DNA from: Paenibacillus thiaminolyticus
Lineage (GTDB): Bacteria > Bacillota > Bacilli > Paenibacillales > Paenibacillaceae
Assembly (NCBI RefSeq): GCF_007066085.1
Contig: NZ_CP041405.1
Coordinates: forward strand, 4,543,001-4,607,000
Reading direction: 5' to 3'
DNA length: 64,000 bases
Part shown: piece after piece, positions 17,467-26,280 of the stretch
How positions within the stretch are numbered: the first letter of the stretch is position 1
How the letters are laid out: each line of letters opens with the position of its first letter
Notes under the pieces: model-generated
The model's database searches: none
What the model was told of the DNA's origin: nothing
What the model saw: only the letters and a program-made list of their open reading frames with translations
Position numbers and translations under genes: made by a program

Positions 17467-17502
17467 CAATGGCCGCCCGGCGAAGAGTCCGGGCGGCCAT
17501 TG
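17467..17502. terminator. Perfect 14-bp inverted repeat after the toxin gene
   Basis: CAATGGCCGCCCGG pairs fully with CCGGGCGGCCATTG across an 8-base loop. It lacks a T-run on either strand, so it may protect the mRNA 3' end or be a Rho-type stop rather than a classical intrinsic terminator. Confidence 0.6.
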
Positions 17503-17680
17503 GCGTTCCGGCGGATACGTCCTGCTGCGGATGTTGGCGGAATCAGGAATGAAATCCAAGCTTACATATCCAATACGGAGAGCGTTTGCGGTATGATTAT
17601 AAAGAATGTTTAAAATGGGAAGGGCGTTCATGCCAGAGCGCTATACTTACGATAAAGCAAGAAGGCAAGGAGAGATGGAT

Positions 17681-18385
17681 ATGTCAGGGCACGTGCTGCT
17701 TGTTGAAGATGATAGAGAGATTGCGCGCATCGTTCAGGATCATTTGCGAAGACAAGGCTATAAAGTAACGTGGTCCTCCACCGGAGCGGAAGGCTGGGAG
17801 GATTATCATACCGGCTCGTTCGATCTAATCCTGGTCGATCTGATGCTGCCGGAGATGGACGGCTATACGCTGTGCCGCAATATCCGCCTCAGCAGCAATG
17901 TGCCGCTGCTCATCATTAGCGCCCGCCAGGAGGACGAGAGCAAGGTGCGGGGATTGGAGCTGGGAGCGGATGATTATATTACGAAGCCGTTCAGCTTATC
18001 CGAGCTGTCGGCCCGTATCAGCTCGCATCTGCGGCGGTTCCGCCGCTACTCGAATGAAGAGGAGCTGCCCCGTCTCAAAAAGTATGAGGGCGGTCTCGTC
18101 ATCGACGAGGATCGCCAGCTCGTCACGCTGGAAGAGGAGCCGATTCCCTTGACGGCGAAGGAATGGGCTTTGCTGCAGCTGCTGGCTCAGCATCCGCAGC
18201 GCGCCTTTTCCAAGAAGGAATTGTACGAGCAGGTATGGCATCAGGTCAATATCGAGGGCAACAACACGGTATCGGTTCACGTCAAGAGCCTCCGCACCAA
18301 GCTGGGAGAGGATATTCGCGAACCGCGGTATATCCAGACGGTCTGGGGAACCGGATACCGCTTCATCGGTGAATTCATGCCATGA
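17681..18385 (+). CDS. OmpR-family response regulator
   Basis: 234 residues. Receiver domain ~1-115 with phospho-acceptor Asp53 in LILVDLMLPEMDGY and Lys in ITKPFSLSEL. DNA-binding winged helix ~135-234 with TAKEWALLQLLAQHPQ and TVWGTGYRFIG. The ATG at 17681 has the best spacing from AAGGAG. It overlaps the kinase gene by four bases (ATGA), so the two are co-translated. Target genes are not evident; the lipoprotein gene that follows is a natural candidate. Confidence 0.93.
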   Translation: MSGHVLLVEDDREIARIVQDHLRRQGYKVTWSSTGAEGWEDYHTGSFDLILVDLMLPEMDGYTLCRNIRLSSNVPLLIISARQEDESKVRGLELGADDYITKPFSLSELSARISSHLRRFRRYSNEEELPRLKKYEGGLVIDEDRQLVTLEEEPIPLTAKEWALLQLLAQHPQRAFSKKELYEQVWHQVNIEGNNTVSVHVKSLRTKLGEDIREPRYIQTVWGTGYRFIGEFMP

Positions 18386-19839
18386 AGATCAAGCATTGGC
18401 TTATGCTGTGCTTCCTCGTCGTCATGCTCCTGCCAGTCTTGGCCGGATATGTGTTCTATCAGTCCATCCATACGTATGATGAACGCCAAGAGCTGAAGGA
18501 ATATATCGAAATGACCGGCCGTCTGGCCGAGATCGAGCCGCTGCTGCAGGATGTGTCGTTGTACCGGGTGCAGCCGGACGAACGGTTCGCCGCGCTGCAG
18601 CAGGAGGCGAGCGACTCGCTTAAGATTACGCTCTACCGGGTAGACGGCGTCACTGTATTTTCGTCGATGGCCGACAGTCTGACCCCGAAGCTGTACCGGG
18701 TTCGGCCTGCGGCACTGTATGAGCATTTGTACGAGATGCGCAAATCCCACCGGGCCTACACGCTCAAAAAACCGGTATTCGATCAGGAGAATCTGGCCGG
18801 CTTCTATGAGATTACGATGGTCCGCGATCAATGGCTGGAGGCATTCCAGCACCGGACGCTAATCGTGGCTGGCGGCTGGGTGCTGTTCTTCCTCCTGCTG
18901 TACGCGGTGGCGATCTTCGCTATCTACCGCAAGCTGATTCGTCCGATGCAGGGGCTCATGAGACAGATGGCCGCCTTCGCGAACGGCGAGGCCGCGCCGA
19001 ATCCGGTTCACCGAGCGAAGGATGAGGTGGGAGAGCTTATCGGCCGCTTCCATGAGATGCGCGCCCAGATTGAATGCGCCCGCGAGCATCTCGCGGCAGA
19101 ACAGCGGGAGCGAGAGTATATGGTGGCCGCCCTATCCCATGATCTGAAGACGCCGCTGACCTCGCTTCGTGCCTATGCCGAGGCCTTGCAGCAGGAAGGG
19201 GATCTGTCGGAGGAGGAGAAAAGCGACTATTATGCCGTTCTCTTCGATAAGATTGCGCATATGCGGCGCATGCTGGACAATCTGACGATGTACACGGCGC
19301 TGAAATCGTCAGAGAAGCTGGAAGAGCGGGTCGAGGTCGACGGGGATGAGCTGTTCGATATGCTCTTCTCCGGATATGACGGACTGTGCGCTCAGCGCCG
19401 CATCCGGCTTGCGGTCGACTCCGCGGTCTCGGGCCCTTACTATATGAACGCCCAGCAAATGATCCGGCTGGTCGATAATCTGATGAGCAATGCCATCCGC
19501 TATACGGGGAGCGGACGCTCGATCTGGCTTGGAGCCTATTCGGCGTCTCAGCCGCTGCCGGATTGGATCTTCCCGACGATCATGGACGAGGTGCAGGCTT
19601 GGCGAGGGGAGCGCCTGATTCTGCTCGTGCAGAATCAAGGGGCGGCCATTCCGGCCGATCAGCTGGAACGGCTGTTCACTCCTTTCTATCAGCCGGATTC
19701 GTCGCGGACGAAGGCGCATGCCGGCAGCTCGGGGCTGGGCCTGAGCATTGCGAAGATGATCGTAGAGAAGCATGACGGGGACATTCGGATATGGTCAGAG
19801 GCCTCGTTCGGCACGCTTGTGGCCTGCCGGTTCCGATAA
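18382..19839 (+). CDS. Membrane sensor histidine kinase
   Basis: 485 residues. Two membrane segments (~5-27 and ~160-185) flank an extracellular sensor of ~130 residues, followed by HAMP (~185-240) and HisKA with His253 in ALSHDLKTPLTSLRAYAEAL. The ATPase domain has an N box (LVDNLMSNAIRY) and a G box (SSGLGLSIAKMIVEKHDG). It phosphorylates the regulator encoded just upstream. The sensor is not recognised. A lipoprotein gene begins 12-18 bases after its stop and may form part of the signal input. Confidence 0.93.
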   Translation: MKIKHWLMLCFLVVMLLPVLAGYVFYQSIHTYDERQELKEYIEMTGRLAEIEPLLQDVSLYRVQPDERFAALQQEASDSLKITLYRVDGVTVFSSMADSLTPKLYRVRPAALYEHLYEMRKSHRAYTLKKPVFDQENLAGFYEITMVRDQWLEAFQHRTLIVAGGWVLFFLLLYAVAIFAIYRKLIRPMQGLMRQMAAFANGEAAPNPVHRAKDEVGELIGRFHEMRAQIECAREHLAAEQREREYMVAALSHDLKTPLTSLRAYAEALQQEGDLSEEEKSDYYAVLFDKIAHMRRMLDNLTMYTALKSSEKLEERVEVDGDELFDMLFSGYDGLCAQRRIRLAVDSAVSGPYYMNAQQMIRLVDNLMSNAIRYTGSGRSIWLGAYSASQPLPDWIFPTIMDEVQAWRGERLILLVQNQGAAIPADQLERLFTPFYQPDSSRTKAHAGSSGLGLSIAKMIVEKHDGDIRIWSEASFGTLVACRFR

Positions 19840-19857
19840 TGAGGAGGTTCCGTGTTG

Positions 19858-20922
19858 ATGATAATTCGCATCGGATTATGCATATTGCTCGTTGCCAGCT
19901 TCCTGCTAAGCGGGTGTCAGAACAATCTGGGGTTCAACCTGTCTGGGGAGCAGATTGTGGACAAGGTGCTGGAGAGCGGGAAGGAATCGTTCTCTTATTA
20001 TGGGGAGAGCCTGAGCATCACCTATGAGAACGGGAAGGAAAAAGACAGCTACCTGATGAAGGAATGGCTTGATGGCGAGAGCGATCGGATGCGTCTCGAG
20101 GTGACATCGGTGAAGGATAGCACGGTTACGGTGAACGACGGGAGTCAGTTCATCGTATGGGATCAGACGGGGGGCGAAGCCTTCCGCATGTCGGTGCGGG
20201 GGGACAGCCCGCCGCTGACGCAGCGTGAGCAGATGAAGCAGATGCTGGAGAAGCTGCAAGCCACGCATGATTTCGAGACGGTGGGCGAGGAAAAGGTCGG
20301 CGAGTGGAACACGATTCATTTCAAGGCTATCGCGCGAAAGAAGGATGACCTTTTCCAGCGGATGGAGCTATGGATTGATCCGAAGACGTGGATGATGCTG
20401 AAAACCGTGTTCGAAAGCGGGCCGGTTCGTTCAGAGTCAATTTATACGAAGCTGGATATGTCTCCGAACTTCGGCGAGGATACGTTCAAGTTAGATATCC
20501 CGGAAGGCATCCCCGTGCTCGATCTGGATCCGTCGATGGAGACGAGGAATGTCACGCTCGCGGAGGCGGAGGAGGCGCTTGGCCGCACCTTCCTGCAGTG
20601 TGGGGCGGACGGTGTGAAGCTGATGGAAATCAATATGTATTACTTGCAAGAAAACTTCGATCGGACGGAGTTCTCCCTGAATTATTGGAAGGACGATAAG
20701 CCGTATCTGACGCTCAGCGTCTCCACGGCACCGCCGGCAGGAGCGGGCCTGGAACCGGAATACGGGATGGAGATAGTTGAGGTTCGCGGGCAGACGGGGA
20801 TATACGACGACTCCCTACATACGCTCTGGTGGAATGAGGATGGCCTGCGGTACACCTTAATGCCGGAGATGGACTCCATGACGATGGAACAGATGCTGTC
20901 GATTGCCGGGCAGCTCCGATGA
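19858..20922 (+). CDS. Lipoprotein, LolA/RseB-like fold suspected
   Basis: About 354 residues. The signal sequence ends in the lipobox LLSGC, so it should be anchored to the outer face of the membrane. Later stretches (SGEQIVDKVLES, then MKEWLDGESDRMRLEV, IVWDQTGGEAFRM, LWIDPKTWMMLKT) resemble the half-barrel of sporulation/outer-membrane-lipoprotein-sorting type proteins found in Firmicutes. GTG 19852, TTG 19855 and ATG 19858 are all possible starts behind GAGGAGG; ATG is preferred. It is third in the two-component operon and could sense or transmit an envelope signal (inference). Confidence 0.75.
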   Translation: MIIRIGLCILLVASFLLSGCQNNLGFNLSGEQIVDKVLESGKESFSYYGESLSITYENGKEKDSYLMKEWLDGESDRMRLEVTSVKDSTVTVNDGSQFIVWDQTGGEAFRMSVRGDSPPLTQREQMKQMLEKLQATHDFETVGEEKVGEWNTIHFKAIARKKDDLFQRMELWIDPKTWMMLKTVFESGPVRSESIYTKLDMSPNFGEDTFKLDIPEGIPVLDLDPSMETRNVTLAEAEEALGRTFLQCGADGVKLMEINMYYLQENFDRTEFSLNYWKDDKPYLTLSVSTAPPAGAGLEPEYGMEIVEVRGQTGIYDDSLHTLWWNEDGLRYTLMPEMDSMTMEQMLSIAGQLR

Positions 20923-20953
20923 TAGATGACAGGTTGGGACAAGGAGGAGGATT

Positions 20954-21430
20954 ATGAACGAAGCATCGACCAGAAGGCTCCATCCGGACTTCATGAAGGT
21001 GGCCCGCATTCGCGCCTGCGTGGCCCATCTTGTTCTCTTCGCGATGGTCGTCGCGTATGCCATCGTGGCTCATATCCAGGGATGGGTGAAGTATCCGGGC
21101 TGGATTGCATTCGTTCTGTTTTTGGTGACGGGCGTATGGTATATTTTCCTCTCGCCCGTGTTGACTTATCGTTATTTTAGCTATGATGTGCGTGAAGAGG
21201 AAGTGGAGATTCATTCGGGCATCTTTTTCCGCAAATATGTGCTTGTGCCGATGACCCGTGTGCAGCATGTCGAGAAGGCAAGCGGCCCCGTGCTGCGGAA
21301 ATTCGATCTGGCCCAGATCTCGATCGTGACCGCGGCTACGACCCATGAGATCCAGGGGTTGAAAGCGGCGGATGCCGAAGGGCTGAAGCAGCGTATCGCC
21401 GTCCTCGCCAGGGTGGTAGACGATGAATAA
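20954..21430 (+). CDS. ydbS: Membrane protein with bacterial PH domain, YdbS-like
   Basis: 158 residues: two membrane segments (~20-70) then a short PH-like domain (bPH2, formerly DUF304) with YRYFSYDVREEEVEIHSG and PMTRVQHVEKASGPVLRKF. B. subtilis ydbST belongs to the SigW envelope-stress set (recalled knowledge). The start follows AAGGAGGAGG. It overlaps the next gene by eight bases, so the pair is translationally coupled. It may share the transcript of the upstream two-component/lipoprotein genes. Confidence 0.88.
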   Translation: MNEASTRRLHPDFMKVARIRACVAHLVLFAMVVAYAIVAHIQGWVKYPGWIAFVLFLVTGVWYIFLSPVLTYRYFSYDVREEEVEIHSGIFFRKYVLVPMTRVQHVEKASGPVLRKFDLAQISIVTAATTHEIQGLKAADAEGLKQRIAVLARVVDDE

Positions 21431-22889
21431 GGGGCAGGAGCATCGCCTTCATCCGCTGTTCATTGTGTTCTCGTTGGTTAAGACGCTGAGGAATCTATGG
21501 CCGCTGCTGTTGATCTTGTTCTTCAAAGGAACTCAGCATCCGGAGCGTTATCTTGTCATTGGAGGGGCCGCCTTGCTGCTGTTCCTCGCGGCGGACATCA
21601 TCAAGTGGCGCCGATTCAGATATCAAGTGGAAGCGGACAAGCTTCTCATCCGTCAAGGGCTGTTCTTCCGCGATGAGAAGACGATCTATTACAGCCGGAT
21701 TCATTCGGTGCAGGTGGAGCAGCCTTTGCTGCAGCGCCTCTTCGGCATGGCGCAGTTGAAGATCGAGACGCCGGGCGGAAGCGGGGAGTCGGACGGCGTC
21801 CTCCCTGCGCTGTCGCAGGAGAGGGCGGAGGAGCTGCGCAGTCTGCTCATGCAGCGCAGCCTAGGGCGCGAGTTGCCGGAGGAAGCCCCGGCGGACGGAA
21901 GCAGCGCCGGGTATCGGACGGAAGCGGCCCCAGCGGGGCCGCTTCCCCTCGTCCGCATGTCGGCAGCTCAACTGTTCGTCGGGGCGCTCAGCACGATGAA
22001 TCCCGGGCTGGTGCTGGCGTTCTTCGCCGGGCTGCTCTCGTTCGCCGATGAGATTGTGAAGCTGCTTATACCGAAGCGAATCTCGGATCAGCTGCTGCAT
22101 GTCATCGAATCGAGCGTGTCCGGACCGGTATCGCTTGTGGTGATGGGCGCCGGGGCGCTGCTTGGCGCCTGGCTGCTGTCCTCCCTGCTCTATATCGTCA
22201 AATATTACGGGTTCACGGCAGAGGAGCGGGACGGAAGCATCGTCATCACATACGGGCTGTTCGAGAAAAAAATGAATGCCATCAAGCCAGAGCGCGTCCA
22301 GGCGATCGTCGTGAAGGAGGGGCTGGTCCGGCAGGCGCTGGGCTATGCCGAGATCGAGGTTCGCGTCGTCTCGTCGGACATGAAGGAATCGCTGATGCTG
22401 CATCCGTACGTCCCGGTGGGCGACATCCCGGAGCTGCTGTCGCGCTGCCTGCCGGGCTTCGTGCTCGGCTCGGTGCAGCATGGCGCGCCACGGCGGGCCT
22501 GGTGGTATTATATCCGCTTCCGCCTGCTGTTCCTCGCGCTTGCCTTCAGTGGCGTATACTGGTTCCTGGGAACCTACGCCTATTGGGTGCTGGCGCTGCT
22601 GCCTCCGCTGCTGCTCACCGGCTGGCTGGGCTTCCGCGACGCCGGCGTCGGGCTGCAGGATCGGCAGTTCATTGTGCGGAACCGGATCATCGCGCGCAAG
22701 ACCTGCTATGTGCTGCGTCCGCAAATTGTCGCCTTGCAGATGGGGCGGACGTATTTTCAGGAGACCAAGCGTCTGATGTCGCTTAAGGCTCATCTGCTGA
22801 ACGGCAATGATTTCTCGGTTGCCTGCCTGGATGAACAGGACGTGCAAGAGATATGGACGTGGTATCGGCGCAGCAAGAGAATAAGTTAG
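21423..22889 (+). CDS. ydbT: Membrane protein with repeated PH domains, YdbT-like
   Basis: 488 residues: several membrane segment pairs and repeated bPH2 domains. The repeat motif is seen as IYYSRIHSVQVEQPLLQRLF and again as AIKPERVQAIVVKEGLVRQA, with a third diverged copy near RNRIIARKTCYVLRPQIVAL. Length and architecture match YdbT. The YdbS/YdbT pair is thought to protect the envelope against certain antimicrobial peptides. A strong terminator follows. Confidence 0.88.
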   Translation: MNKGQEHRLHPLFIVFSLVKTLRNLWPLLLILFFKGTQHPERYLVIGGAALLLFLAADIIKWRRFRYQVEADKLLIRQGLFFRDEKTIYYSRIHSVQVEQPLLQRLFGMAQLKIETPGGSGESDGVLPALSQERAEELRSLLMQRSLGRELPEEAPADGSSAGYRTEAAPAGPLPLVRMSAAQLFVGALSTMNPGLVLAFFAGLLSFADEIVKLLIPKRISDQLLHVIESSVSGPVSLVVMGAGALLGAWLLSSLLYIVKYYGFTAEERDGSIVITYGLFEKKMNAIKPERVQAIVVKEGLVRQALGYAEIEVRVVSSDMKESLMLHPYVPVGDIPELLSRCLPGFVLGSVQHGAPRRAWWYYIRFRLLFLALAFSGVYWFLGTYAYWVLALLPPLLLTGWLGFRDAGVGLQDRQFIVRNRIIARKTCYVLRPQIVALQMGRTYFQETKRLMSLKAHLLNGNDFSVACLDEQDVQEIWTWYRRSKRIS

Positions 22890-22912
22890 GAGGGCGGTGC
22901 GCCGCTCTTCAG

Positions 22913-22945
22913 AGACCGGGCGGTTCAAGGATGCCCGGTCTTTTT
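22913..22945 (+). terminator. Terminator after ydbT
   Basis: AGACCGGGC (22913-22921) pairs perfectly with GCCCGGTCT (22933-22941), followed by a T-run. Confidence 0.9.
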
Positions 22946-23279
22946 GCCGTGGGGAAGCGTTTGCCTGTTCGGTTCGCGGTCATTTATTGAGGATGTGGAC
23001 GAGTATTTGCGCTCCCGCATGTCTCCTGTCCGTACCGTCTGCATCGGCCCAATGCTGGCGGAGCGCTCCGCACGCGAGGTTGGCTGGTGCCGAGTGCCGG
23101 TGGACAGCGAGGAATGGGTTCGCGATCCCGAATTATCCGCGTTAATTCGGAGATTCCAAGAGGAGTATGCGGGCTCAGCGAGGTGGAATGGCACCGGACG
23201 ATCCGGCTATAGCTGCCGCGGGGTGCGGCATTTTTTCTGGGCAAGGAGAGAAATGAAGAGGAAACGTATGGTAGAGTAG
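22944..23279 (+). pseudogene. Possible degraded uroporphyrinogen-III-synthase-like fragment
   Basis: An open frame without a usable start or ribosome-binding site begins inside the preceding terminator. The middle (RTVCIGPMLAERSAREVGW) resembles the C-terminal CIGPxTAxxAxxxG block of HemD-like proteins, and PELSALIRRFQEEY would fit its last helix. A second terminator (23215-23236) lies inside the frame, so the last ~20 codons are not natural. If the likeness is real, the N-terminal half is gone. It could equally be chance. Confidence 0.25.
23215..23236 (+). terminator. Terminator-like hairpin
   Basis: GCCGC (23215-23219) pairs with GCGGC (23225-23229), then a six-T run. Confidence 0.6.
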
Positions 23280-23356
23280 TAGATGGATTTGCGGCGAAGA
23301 ATCGACAGCAATGAACGGGTGTCATCTATTTCTATTTCCAAAGGAGTGCGTTGAGC

Positions 23357-24235
23357 ATGGATAGCAAGCTTGGAATCAAGATCGGCGAGGGCGGCTGCTC
23401 TGAGGTGTTCGCCTGGGAGGACGATAGCAAACTCGTCAAGGTAGCCAAAGCCAATACGGACATCGAGGCGATGAGACGGGAATTCCACAATAACCAAATG
23501 GCATGGGAGTATGGGCTTCCCGTGGCCCGGCCATATGAGCTGGTGGAGATCGACGGCCGCCCCGGCATCGTGTATGAGCGGATCTATGGGGAATCGATTA
23601 TGGAGCGTTTTGTGAAGCAGGTGCTGGAGCCAGCTCAAACTGCAAGAACAACCGGCATTCCCGAAGGGGAAAACATCCGTTTCACCGCGCGCGCATTATA
23701 TGAAATACACCAAGCGGCTATCCAACTGCCATCCTCTCAAAGGAGCACGATGAAATACTCCATTCAAAGTGTGGATTATTTAACTTTGGCCGAGAAAGAG
23801 GCGGTTATCGGACTCATGGATGGGCTGCCTCTCAAGCAGCAATTATGTCATGGCGATCCGAATCCCAATAACATATTGATTCGGAATGATGGTAAAGCTG
23901 TCGTTATCGATTGGATGAACGCGTCGATCGGGAATCCGGAAGCCGATCTGGCCGAATATATGATTATGATCAGGTATGCGGTCCTGCCATCTGAGCTTCC
24001 CAGCAGCATCGCGGAATTTTTGGATCTGATGAGAGATGCGATTATCGATATATTCATGGATGAGTATACGAGGTTATCGGGAATTACCTATGAAGACGTA
24101 TATCCATGGCTTGTGCCAGTTGCTGCACAAAAGCTATCTGCGGATGCCATTTCGGAGGAAGAGAAGAGCTTATTGGTTCAGGAGATTCGAAGAAGCTTGA
24201 AGGAGACGCAGGGAGGAGGCAAGAGTCAATGCTAG
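23357..24235 (+). CDS. APH-fold phosphotransferase (aminoglycoside/choline kinase family)
   Basis: About 292 residues. The catalytic loop LCHGDPNPNNILI carries the HGDxxxxN motif, and VVIDWMNASIGNPEADLAEY carries the metal-binding D of the DxD region. The N-lobe has a Gly-rich loop (IGEGGCSEVFAWED) and a lysine in KLVKVAKAN. Such enzymes phosphorylate aminoglycosides, sugars, choline or other small molecules; the substrate is unknown and resistance should not be assumed. A TTG at 23351 is a possible alternative start; the ATG at 23357 lies 10 bases from AAGGAG. It overlaps the Nudix gene by seven bases. Confidence 0.85.
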   Translation: MDSKLGIKIGEGGCSEVFAWEDDSKLVKVAKANTDIEAMRREFHNNQMAWEYGLPVARPYELVEIDGRPGIVYERIYGESIMERFVKQVLEPAQTARTTGIPEGENIRFTARALYEIHQAAIQLPSSQRSTMKYSIQSVDYLTLAEKEAVIGLMDGLPLKQQLCHGDPNPNNILIRNDGKAVVIDWMNASIGNPEADLAEYMIMIRYAVLPSELPSSIAEFLDLMRDAIIDIFMDEYTRLSGITYEDVYPWLVPVAAQKLSADAISEEEKSLLVQEIRRSLKETQGGGKSQC

Positions 24236-24690
24236 AGTACATCAAAAGGATGCGGATCCGTATTGGGCATGATCCGTTGCTGTTATGCGGTGCAAGCATT
24301 ATTTTGTATAACGCGTCGCAGCAAGTGCTGATGCTCCAAAGATCGGATAATGGATGCTGGTGCTTCCCGGGCGGGGCCATTGAACTTGGGGAGACCACGG
24401 AGGATGCGGTGCGAAGGGAACTGTTGGAGGAGACCGGGCTTGCGGTCGAGGAGCTTCGTATTTTCGGAGTGTTTTCGGGAGAAGAGCTGCATTATGTATA
24501 CCCGAATGGCGATGAGGTATATATTGTCGATGTAGTCTATACAAGCGATCAATTTCGGGGAGAACTAACGATTGATGAAGAAAGCCGGACGTATCAATTT
24601 TTTGATATTGCTGAGCTCCCGGCCGAGATTAGCCCGCCAGTCGTGCCTATCGTGGCAGAATTGAAGCGGAGACATGGTATAACCGTCTGA
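24229..24690 (+). CDS. Nudix hydrolase
   Basis: 153 residues. The Nudix box is complete at ~45-67: GGAIELGETTEDAVRRELLE followed by ETGL, matching GX5EX7REUXEEXGU. Members hydrolyse nucleoside diphosphates linked to another group. The ATG at 24229 lies 9 bases after GGGAGGAGG and overlaps the end of the APH-fold kinase gene, so the two are probably co-translated. Longer upstream extensions in this frame are shadows of the kinase gene. Confidence 0.92.
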   Translation: MLEYIKRMRIRIGHDPLLLCGASIILYNASQQVLMLQRSDNGCWCFPGGAIELGETTEDAVRRELLEETGLAVEELRIFGVFSGEELHYVYPNGDEVYIVDVVYTSDQFRGELTIDEESRTYQFFDIAELPAEISPPVVPIVAELKRRHGITV

Positions 24691-24911
24691 TAAGGCTGAT
24701 GCATATCCTTTGTGTGCCGTCGATCCCCTGTACCTTCCTATCCAAAAAGCGGCTCAATCTCATAATAGTGCTTGACCGCTAACTTGACTAAAAAATATAT
24801 GGTTGGACATAGATATTGTTTAAGAACGTGTTTTAGCGATCCTGTGATGTTTTAGCGACAAATGAGGTTGAGGAACTTCTCTGAACGACATCATTTTTAG
24901 GAGGGAACAAC

Positions 24912-25283
24912 ATGGAAGTTTTTTCAGAATATTTAGGGCAGATTGATAACCCGCAGCATCGGGCCCGGATGGAAGAGGTTTTGGCTTGGGTAACTAAGCA
25001 ATTTCCACATTTAATGCCGAAAATTGCGTGGAATCAGCCTATGTTTACCGATCACGGCACATTTATTATTGGCTTTAGCGTAGCCAAACATCATTTGGCG
25101 GTTGGCCCTGAAAGGGCAGGGATTATTCATTTTTCTGATGAAATTGTACAGGCGGGCTATGATCACACCAAGCAGTTGGTACGTATCCCGTGGGATAGTC
25201 CGGTTGATTTCTCATTACTTGAGAAAATGATCGAGTTCAATATTTTGGATAAGGCAGACTGTTCAACTTTTTGGCGGAAATAA
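24912..25283 (+). CDS. DUF1801/YdhG-type frataxin-like protein
   Basis: 123 residues. PHLMPKIAWNQPMFTDHGTF and GFSVAKHHLAVGPE are the characteristic blocks of DUF1801. B. subtilis YdhG (Fra) is a frataxin-like iron chaperone of this family. The start follows AGGAGGG with 8-9 bases. It is monocistronic; the bases 24691-24911 hold no other gene, and no convincing promoter could be fixed there. Confidence 0.85.
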   Translation: MEVFSEYLGQIDNPQHRARMEEVLAWVTKQFPHLMPKIAWNQPMFTDHGTFIIGFSVAKHHLAVGPERAGIIHFSDEIVQAGYDHTKQLVRIPWDSPVDFSLLEKMIEFNILDKADCSTFWRK

Positions 25284-25307
25284 AAAATAGGATAGTCCTT
25301 AGAGGCC

Positions 25308-25335
25308 AAAAAAGCCAGCCTTGTTTTGGCTGACT
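25308..25335 (-). terminator. Terminator of the minus-strand peptide transport operon
   Basis: Read on the minus strand, AGTCAGCC pairs with GGCTGGCT (one G-U) and is followed by TTTTTT. It lies 30 bases after the last gene of the operon. Confidence 0.8.
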
Positions 25336-25365
25336 CGCAATTAGGCTGTCTTAGTTCAGTAGCAA

Positions 25366-26268
25366 TTAGCTTTTCATTTTCGGATCAAGCGCATCCCGCA
25401 GTCCGTCTCCCATTAAATTAAATCCAAGGACAGTCAACATGATGGACAACCCCGGGAATAAGACGGTCCATGGGGCTTGAAGAATGTAGTTGCGGGATTC
25501 AGCCAGCATGGTCCCCCACTCGGATGCTGGAGCCTGTGCGCCCAATCCTAGAAATCCCAAGGCGGCACATTCAATGATAGCCGCCGCAATGGCCAGCGTG
25601 CCCTGCACAATGATAGGGGCCAGACTGTTCGGAAGAATGTGCTGAAAGATGACTCTGCCGTCTTTCATTCCAATGGCTTTCGCAGCCGCAATATATTCCT
25701 CTTCCTTGATAGCCAGCACTCGGGAACGGACTAACCGGCCAAAGGTCGGCACATTGATAATGGCAATGGCAATCAATGCATTGCGTAATGATGGTCCTAA
25801 TGTCGCCACAATAGCAATCGCTAGTAAAATACTTGGGAAAGCCAGCAATATCTCGAAGAGTCTAGAGATAATCATATCGAGCCATCTTCCGTAATATCCC
25901 GCTATCAAGCCGAGAACCGATCCCACTATGATGGACCCCGTCACAGAGACGAAGCCCACCCATAATGACAGCCGGGCGCCATAAATAATCCTGCTCAGTA
26001 TATCCCGTCCGTATTCGTCCGTGCCGAACCAGTGCTCTGACGATGGAGCCAAATGCTTGTCCGGCAATTTTTGAGAATCATAGGTATAGGGGGCCAGTAA
26101 ATCCGCAAAAATAGCCAAGAAAATAAAAAAGATGACGATGCCCAATCCGGCAAGGGCGACTTTATTTCTCCGAAAACTTTTCCACCCATCCTTCCATGGC
26201 GAGATGGAGGGTTCTTCGTTCATAGGCGGAGCCGCGATCGGCGGGGGATTGCTGACGAGTTGTGCCAT
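25366..26268 (-). CDS. Peptide ABC transporter permease, DppC type
   Basis: 300 residues with six membrane segments. HWFGTDEYGRDILSRIIYGA is the DppC/OppC hallmark, and the EAA loop is EEYIAAAKAIGMKDGRVIFQ. It ends with GFNLMGDGLRDALDP. It pairs with the DppB-type permease 12 bases upstream to form the membrane channel for di- or oligopeptides. It is the last gene of the five-gene minus-strand operon. Confidence 0.93.
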   Translation of the reverse strand: MAQLVSNPPPIAAPPMNEEPSISPWKDGWKSFRRNKVALAGLGIVIFFIFLAIFADLLAPYTYDSQKLPDKHLAPSSEHWFGTDEYGRDILSRIIYGARLSLWVGFVSVTGSIIVGSVLGLIAGYYGRWLDMIISRLFEILLAFPSILLAIAIVATLGPSLRNALIAIAIINVPTFGRLVRSRVLAIKEEEYIAAAKAIGMKDGRVIFQHILPNSLAPIIVQGTLAIAAAIIECAALGFLGLGAQAPASEWGTMLAESRNYILQAPWTVLFPGLSIMLTVLGFNLMGDGLRDALDPKMKS

Positions 26269-26280
26269 GACATTTCCCTC

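Noticed and set aside
21861..22928. 355-residue minus-strand frame opposite ydbT
   Set aside because: Shadow of the YdbT coding region; low complexity and no start signal.
23357..24235. Calling the APH-fold kinase an aminoglycoside-resistance gene
   Set aside because: The fold is shared by many kinases of unrelated substrates; nothing in the sequence or context points to aminoglycosides.
24691..24911. Possible leader RNA or riboswitch before the frataxin-like gene
   Set aside because: No conserved riboswitch core or paired terminator/antiterminator could be recognised.
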